Shown: positions 40,201 through 49,200 of the stretch, one piece after another | Layout: the number at the start of each line of letters is the position of its first letter | Numbering within the stretch: position 1 is the first letter of the stretch | NCBI GenBank assembly: GCA_002633005.1 | Contig: NMRA01000250.1 | Location: 298,796 to 362,795 of the forward strand | DNA from: Phoronis australis | Taxonomy: Eukaryota; Phoronida; Phoronidae | DNA length: 64,000 bases | Reading direction: 5' to 3' | Position numbers and translations under genes: made by a program | The notes under the pieces: model-generated | What the model was told of the DNA's origin: nothing | Seen by the model: the letters and a program-made list of their open reading frames with translations, nothing else | Databases searched by the model: none

Positions 40201-43200
40201 ATGCTGTTTGCCCAACAGTTTGCTGTTTGCCTAACAGGATGCTGTTTTCCTAAAAGTAAGCTGTTTGCCCAACAGTATGCTGTTTGCCCAACAGTATGCT
40301 GTTTGCCTAACAGTATGCTGTCACCAGTTAAGGATTAGTAATATCATGTTTTACCCCTATTGTTTCATTCAACTCATCAAGCTGCGACAACTGCTCTTCC
40401 AAAGCCTACAACAAAACAACATACATTAACTGTCATGTCACTAATACAAGTGCACGCTGAAATTGAATGCATGTGACACTGCTTCATTCATAAAACACAT
40501 GAAACAACATTATAAACCCGTGTTCCGACAATAACACATTTTTTTTAATTTAGACCAATTACTGCTCCAAACCTGAGGCCTATGTTATCAAAGGTTTTAA
40601 GCATGGTCTCAGCTAAGATGGCCAAAGGAGGAACATTTTTACAAAAAAATTAATATGTGGCATTTTTGCGTGAAAGAAACGATTGACACAAACATCACAG
40701 AAGATCAGATTCAAGCCGAACGCCCACCTTCTGAACCACATTAATGAATTGTTTGGCCAACAAAACTTGAAGATACGACCATCTTAGTCAAAGCGAGAGT
40801 ATAACCTTTGACAAAATAGTGCCCTGGTCTGAACCTGTTGTTTATTCAGATGAGAAATTATTCCGGGCTTGGACAGAACTGACGGATCATAGTTGGTCGG
40901 CTCCAAGCTTAGAGGAAAAAATGCCTCACCGTGACAAGCCAACTTCTTGTGCCTGGTCTAAAGCAAATTAACTACAAATGAAAGTTCATTCCACCCCAAC
41001 ATCACCTCTAAGTTGAGAGCAATCTCATGCTTGTAAATGGAATAAATTAAATTTAATTTCTAACAGAGGGATGGTTTAGCCAGCTTTAGAATCACTAATT
41101 GCTATCACAAATTCTACTTAATCACACTAAATAATGTACAGTACACCCTGAAATTTCTCTATTTTCAAAATTGACTCTCAGGGAGGCTAAAATGTCTACT
41201 TTCAAATTGACTCTCATGGAGCTGGGGAAATACTGGAACATGTTTTATTAAATATGTCAATAAATATTCAGTCACAATAAAATGGCTATCATTTTATACC
41301 TCGAACATATTAGAAGACTTCAACTTTTGACTGACACTTTCTTTGTCCACACTGACTCCATCTATTGGCTGATTTTCCTGAAAAGAAGTAGGCCTGTGTG
41401 TGCACTTGGAAAAACCAACTGCAGTTATGCACCAAGTGGTGTTTAACATCTTCCTGATATAATAGTAATTTTCAAACCACAATTTCACAGCATGAGGTTA
41501 TTTTGTAGCATGATTTTAGCTGATATTTGAGATATTGCACTTCAGTACAAGCAAGGCATGGTAATCCTGAAGATAGGACTTCTCTCAAGTGGTTGTGTCA
41601 TCCAAGCTTTGATGATAAAACCAAAGTACATAAGGCTAGAGGAAAGGTCGAGTTTGCATAGACTAAGAAAATAAATTATGACACATCCAAAATGCACCCT
41701 AGCATGCTAAGTTAGGTTGTGTAACCTAGTCTACCTGTGGTGAGTCATCGACACCATTCATTTCTATTGGTGCTGTGTTTTCGACGCCATCTATTGGTGA
41801 GATATCCTACAATGAACAATACCATGCAGTCACAATGCTTGGCTGGTGGCGTAAAACCTGAAATGTTTAATTTGTGCTAACATTAAGTTTTTGCTGTTGA
41901 AACTATTGCCTTTATAAATAGCCTCACAAACTTAAAATTCCATGCACATTGTAAATGGAAACAATCTGTAGAAGATTTACCAGGTTGATTCATTGATGTT
42001 TGAATGGAGTCCATTTACAACACACTGGATTATTGGGATAAAAAGTGAACATAATCAGAGGTTTAACAGCAGCAAAATTCTCATCTCAAAAACAAGGTAA
42101 TTTACCACATCTAATTGCAAGTAGATGCTTTACAAGTGAATAGAAAAGTACGCCTCACGGACGGAAAGAACAGAAGAGGTGGTTGAATTCCATAACCGAA
42201 GGTTAAGCAATTTTGTAATGTGCAGCAAAGACCTTCGACCGGTCTGACAAGGCAAAACAGGCAGCGATTTGACAATTTGATCTCTGAGACAGATCTTGGA
42301 ACAGGACCAGGTAAAGAGGGCTGCTTCTCAAAGAGTCTATTGTTTTTTTGGCTAAAAATCAGTTGAAGGATAGCATATCAATCAGCATCAAGCTAAGAAA
42401 GTTTGTCTAAAGCTCCAAGCCAAAAGACAAAAATCCATAGCTTGCTCAGGAGCAGACTAAAAGCCGGTCAAAAGACAAAAATATCAACTTATGGTTATAG
42501 ACTCTTCAAGGAACAGGTCTCAGCCTAATAGAAGAAGCTGGGCACTCCAACCACGCATGTTTAATGTGATGAAGTATACCCCTGGGCATGCCAACGTCTG
42601 CTGTCACAAACGACTGTGTCTCCAGTGAACACGTAATGTAGTCTCTTTTTTCAATAGAATTGCCAGCTCATCACTCGTCTTTTCGTAACAATTGCAACTC
42701 ATGTATTCATTAAAATAAACGTGAGGTTGCACTAAAAATGACACTAAAACATTTAATTTTTCGATTACCATTTAGATAGCTTCATCATGAACTCAACATG
42801 GTAACAACCAAAACTGTGGTCAAATATCAGAGAATGCAAAATACAAAGTACACGAAAACACTGTCATAAAAATGAGAAACATCTGCTTATTTCCATAAAA
42901 GTTCAAACTATGCAAGCTGGATGAACAGCAGTTTTAACAAGCAAATTGTCATCATTGTTAGCTGGACACACGAATAGCGTGATCGAAAGCCTGGTCAACT
43001 CTCGAGTGCTATAATGCTACAAAGAAAAGGCAGACGTGAGATTCTAGACTATTCCAGGCTGCGTTCCACTGACCCAAGACATTCACGCGAAAAGATGGTG
43101 CAACCACATCCTACAATTGTAATCCATCGCAACATCTCGCAAAGATTCATATGATTTTATACATTTTCCCGAGATTCTTGTGTCGACGGATCGCAAACCT

Positions 43201-46200
43201 GTTCTGCATCCACCACCTGCACAGGGAACAGATCACATAAGACAAAGGTCAAGGTCAATAGAATGCCCTAGCCGCCACTGCAAGATGGAAGCATGAAAAA
43301 GTGAAAGAGAAAATTACGGGGAAAACTCCTTCAATTTATAAAACGCTGTGTCGGAAAAGGTGACATTCTGATTTAACATCGTGCTTCTCAACAATTCATT
43401 ATCAAAGTGAGCCACGTTAGGTTATGCAGAGCCCTAGAATATGTTCAAATTTACTTAGCCTTGCAACACCGCATCTCAGAAATGGCCAATCGTATTCAAG
43501 TGAAACTTTTCGACACTGCACTTTATGCACAATTCTACAAAACTTTGTTAGAAAATTGTTTTTAAAACGCTCTACTTCTGCATGAGGGGCAAAATCAAAA
43601 AGAAGCAATTTTATGATTTTCATGAAAAAAATTAAAGTTGGAAAACTGTAACAGCGTTTTTGAGATCTCATCAAGGAACATTTTGGTAAATAAATCTTGA
43701 TCATGTTATCGATGCTATCAATTTACTGTTCTTTTTCGTTAAATTTCACTAAAAAGACATGGTCATGTGGCCCAATTAGTGGCAGACTAGTAGAAAGTCA
43801 AGAATCAAATTCTACTGCCTTTCTATTTTCAGAAAATATTTTTACTGTGATAAAATCTATACTTTTGTCTAACTGCGCAGACTTATCAATACGGCCCTGT
43901 GTAACCTTGAACATGAGATGACCAATTTCCAATATGTTGCAATTGAGTAAGCAGCTAAGAAATGTCAATTTTTACAACAGTTTCCATAGAAAACTGAAGA
44001 AGTTTACTAACCATAATTCAGTTACAGACATCAATGGTCAATGGTGGCACACAATAAACCCGCCTTCTGTCAAAAAATAACTTTTGATTGAGACTACAAA
44101 TATTTCCAGTAAGTTGAGGCTAAAAATAATTCCAATAATTTGAGGCTACAAATAATTTCGGTAATTCGAGGCCACAAATGGTTGCGATAATACTCCAGTA
44201 GCCGAAATCAAAAGTTTTTTTAATAAGGCGGATTTATTACAGCATAAAGTAGAGGTGACAGTGAAACCGTCCAATCATATTTCAGCATAAAGTAGAAGTG
44301 ACAGTGAAATCGTCCAATCATATTTCGTGTGTTACAAATACCTGAACTTCAGTATCAGAACCAGACTCTGACTCATCATCGTCCTAAAACAACAAAAACA
44401 CCAATCTAGACAGAAGGTTTTAATAAATCATGTCCCGTGCTCGGTATGTAACCCTTAATACGCACACTGTCACCTTGACATTTCAGGTAAATGAGACGAA
44501 ATCTAAATAATTGACATGTAGACTAAACCACCAGAACGATTTAATTTCCATTCTCTAATCTAATTTTTACTTTGCAAGTAAGCAAAGATTCGTTCTCACT
44601 CTTGTTTAGAGAGGGATTTTGGCTACGATTCTGTATTGAACGAATTCCAAATGACCCTTTACAACGAACCCTATGCTTTCATAATGCACACTGCAAATCG
44701 TCACAAACAACAGACAGTACTCCATATTCGTGACTTTCAACTTCACAGAAAGGCTGTGTATGTATTGTACCTACAGTATAATTATAGTTGACTGTGATCA
44801 TGTCTTGTAACCAGACAAGGGATCAACATATTTCCCACATCCTCATTAGTGGACCTAGAAAAATGCTTTGTATGATTGACCTAGTTTTCAAAATGTAGGG
44901 CACTATATACTATATAGTCGAGTTGGGAAAGAGAAGAATGATTTATCAAGTTTCATTCACCTTTTTCTTTCCATTTTTTTTTTGATGTCTCTATTGTAAC
45001 TAGTTTATTTACAACATCAGCGCACCTGAATGGCTAATAGTAATGAATCTTACCGTAATCGTTCGGGTTAACGCCCATGCTCAGTTAACCGCCCATCCTC
45101 GACTTTGACTGGATTTTCGATTTAACCGCCCACTGCTCGGTTAAGCGCCCCCCCCCCTGCGATTTTTGAAGATTTCCAGTTAAGCGCCCACCTCTCGGTT
45201 AAGTGCCCATCCCCGACTTTTAAAGAATGAAGATTTAGCGTCTAGTGCTAAGGAAACGCGCGATTCCCCGACTTTTAGAAAAAGATCGACGACCACAATG
45301 AGTGCAACAACGCCGGGACTCCGAGACGGTGGTTTAGCAATCTGAATTATAATACAGGTAACGAGTTAATGTCTTGGGTCATGAACTCATTTCAAAATAT
45401 AATACTTGAACCTTTTTGTCACTTTATTTTCTTCCTTGTTTGCAAAGTTTAAGAATGCCGCCGGCGTCAAAACCTCCGCTTTCAGCGACTTTGTCTGCCG
45501 CGCTGAATTTCCGTCTGCAGTGCACTAGATAAAACATATATTCGAAAAAATCCGGCCAGAGAAATGTGACAATGGTTTTGCCAACCCTCCAAATTCTATT
45601 AAGGTGGGAAGCTCTCGTATTTTGAACAAATCTCACAACTCACGGAAAGATGTCAAATTCTCAATATTTTGATGAATATAACTGCCGAGTTATAGAGGAT
45701 GTGGCCGGGCGACCGAAGGGACAGTACAAGTGCCTTACTGGGTTACCGATTTCGTTGCTGCCGGTCGATTTCTGAATTCAAACGTTGGCAGTAATGTATG
45801 TTTGTGTATGATCTTGAAGTAATACAAAAACGGCTAGTCAAATTTTTTCGCTTATTGCATCTCAGTCAACTTGAACTGGTTAGCAGATTTAACTAATGTC
45901 GCTGGCTGTTCTTTACTATTCTTGCGTCAGCCTGCACATAAGCGTGACTGTGTGAATTTTCGTTTCCACATCCCCTTTTTAGCCATCCAGAATAATTTTG
46001 TTTATACATTGGCTATTTTCAGCCTGAACAAAAAGTCTTACCATTTGAGTCTGAAATATCTACGACGTAGACTGCTTGACGATAGTGGGTAGGAGATTCA
46101 CACAGCTAGTTACAGGGATGGGCTTAGGGAGCATCGAGCCGGGAAATATGGCAATAGACTTGACATCGCAGTTTTGGGGAACATTGGCAACGGAGGAATA

Positions 46201-49200
46201 TCGTAAAGAACTGGGTCTTTCGTAACAACAGCTTAAAAGCACGTTTTTGTAACTTCGGACAGTCGCTATGTGTGACTGATTTGTAGTGGTGCACGTGCGC
46301 AAGTTCCCACACTTTGGAGTGCATGTTACCTTGACACCAAAATGTGATTGACAGGTGACTCACACGTAGGTCCTACGTGTGTGCTGAATACCAACACTAT
46401 CTTTGGCCATAAAAAACGAGATGCATATTGAAAGAGGCCGTTATATTACTTGACGGCATTTCCAAGTCACAATTGTAAGCCGACTGACATTGCGCGAGAA
46501 CAGCAGGACCGAACAGTGCCGCAGTGCGATATTACAAGCGATATAAATAGGATAATCTGGACATCTTGCATGAAAAATAAATGTTTTTCCACCACGAAGT
46601 TTAGTAAGGTGATCGTTTAGAATAATGAATTGAAACATTGCTGTTTTCTGACATTTTGTAACATATTTATGCAGTTGCTTGAAATTTTANCGAAATTCGG
46701 ACACTAGCGGAAACCCAAATTTGGAGGTCCGCCAAATTCGGACACCACAAAATGATATTTCGCGAGATTCGTCCAAGAATGAATTTTTTCTATTGGAATT
46801 AATTTTCAGTGTCCGAAAATCACGCGACTTTACCGTACATATAGTACGAGACTGTAACCATAAATTTGATGTCTGACCTCTGCAACACGTGAAGCTTGCA
46901 CGCGCGCACTTAAGCAGGGTCACATCTTGAAACAGTTTTAATTCTAGTGGAGGCTGCGAGGTCACTGGTCGTCTGCGCACCGCAGGACGGCACGGGGCTA
47001 TTACTCAGCAATTTTGTAAATTTAATAGTGAATGACGAATCTGAGGGCAAGAGAACCTTTGTTGGGATCATCCGCTGTTATGATGGTTTCACAGTCATTT
47101 GGCGACTTGACGATAAAGCTCTTTGAAAAGGGCTACGCGTTCCGAGTATGATTGTCGTGTTGGGATTTAGATCGCCAGGTAAGATTAACCGCCCAGGGCG
47201 GTTGTCTGTCGTAATAAGCGCCCATGATCGGTTAACCGCCCATCCCCTACTTTAGGTGGATTTTCGATTTAACCGCCCACTTCTCAGTTAACCGCCCTTC
47301 CCCGATTTTTTGGATTCGCCAATTTAACCGCCCAGGGCGTTAACCCGAACGATTACGGTAATATAAGAGTCAATAGTAGTACAGCAAAGGGCAAGTGCCC
47401 TATGGAGGCACAGCATTGTAGGTAATTACTGTTGAGTCAGAGAAGGCGCTGTGTAATTTTGGGACATGGCTAATCATAAGTTTCCAGTTCAAGCTCAGCC
47501 CTTACAGTATGACGTAAGACAGAATGTTTTTGGTGAGCCGCCCTCCACACTGGGCACTCTTTATTCCAAACATTTTGAGTATCACACACTGGAGCTTTAG
47601 GCAAACAACCCCGCAGCATTTATTCAAAAAGTATCATTTTAGGGAACCAGAGTCAAATCCGAATCTACACCCAGGCATATGTTTGGAAGTGATGAATACA
47701 TGCTCGGGTGTACCAATACTGTAACAGCGCACAGTATAAACAACACGCCAATGTATGCTTGTTCCCTCAGGTACCAGTATATTGTAGAACATTTATTTAC
47801 AGTTTGGTGTCTACTTCCTGTGAAACTAGGGAAACCCCCCACATACCTTTTTCCAAAATAAACACTCTGGGCATACCTGCAGAAAAATTTCCCGTTAGGT
47901 CTCTCTACAGAAAGCTCCCCTATCCTCAACAAAACTAAGCCCATAATGCTTCATATTGCATACAGATTCACCATGGCCAACACAGCAACAGCCAGAAGGA
48001 AAATGCAAAAACGTACATCTTACTCACAAAATGATTAGAAATCTTCTAATGTAAGCTCCGAGGCAAATCTTGAGCAAATGAGATAGAAACGCGTCAAGAC
48101 ACCATTCGGGTGGAAAAAGCTCGTCTGACTAGAATACGGCTCCATCCATAACTACACAGTGCAGATCTCTATAGGTGTTGGTAATCACCACACCTTTTGA
48201 GAGATTCCAGGCTCGAGGGTGAAAAGAAAATGGGTCAGGGTAATAGAAAAAACTGATGAAAGCAACAAAGAATGCCTGGCCCGTTAATTATTGTTCTCTG
48301 TCAAAGAGATGTCAGAGTTCAACATTTAGGTAAACATGGGATCTGTAAAAACAGGTGGATAGAAAATAGACGTTGGAATGATTGACTTGGACTTTTATCA
48401 GTACAGAGAGGGTGAGGAGGCTGACCTATGTAAGAAAACCTTTGCAGTTGCTTTTAGAAGAAGAGATGTAAATCAGTCAATCATTAGAAGAGGACCAACA
48501 GAAACAGTGCACTGTCTGGGGGGTGGGGGAGGGGGGGTAACTATTAAAAACAATACAAAGTTTGGAAGAATCATTAACTGCTGAAAGCTGTACAGGAGGG
48601 CGTTAACATTCAAAGAATATGCATGCAACATCCACTGCCACCCAATTGGCTGATGTGAAAAAGCACACGATATAGGTTTGAAGCAAACTGCCTGATGAAC
48701 ATTAAATACTTTCATTAATTATTTGACTTTTGATAGGATATTAACCCCAACATGCAGAGCACTAAATGAAAAATACGCCCACAAGCAGTCATTAAAATTA
48801 TCACCTAGAATAGTCCCCAAAAAGAAACTGATTTGTCTACGGTCTATTTCTGTCCTGGCTGGCAAAATCTGTCAAAGACAAAACATCATACAATATCACT
48901 ACACAGGAGAGCTTTCCCGAACCAAAATATGAAATTTGTATTCCCATAACATTCACTCTCCATCTTCGATTTCAAAATGTACAAAAACTAAAAAAATGCT
49001 TTAAATGAAGCGTAAGACATTTGTCTGTGATACTCATGCACCGTAGATTGTACGGTTCACATGAACTGTGGCCTTTTGGCCTTTGGAAAATGTTTGTCCA
49101 AAATACCATGGACTTCATCAACATAGCAGAACACAGTTCAAGCTTTAACACTTTGTCACACAGTGTTGTTATGAGAGGAGAAAGTTGTGGGATCAAATAA

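Larger units (their letters stand above)
31542..40354. other. Intron 6, 8.8 kb
   Basis: Holds the second foldback MITE, the N at 35637 with its duplicated flanks, the 48-, 44- and 19-bp minisatellites, a pogo-like relic at 38.7 kb and dispersed repeat ends. No exon recognised. Confidence 0.5.
41378..44341. other. Introns 2-4
   Basis: Apart from exons 3 and 4 this region holds a short inverted-repeat element at 44053-44238. No other coding sequence seen. Confidence 0.4.

Noticed and set aside
39958-40338. Several frames across the 19-bp array; array as a CRISPR
   Set aside because: Units abut without spacers, and the genome is animal.
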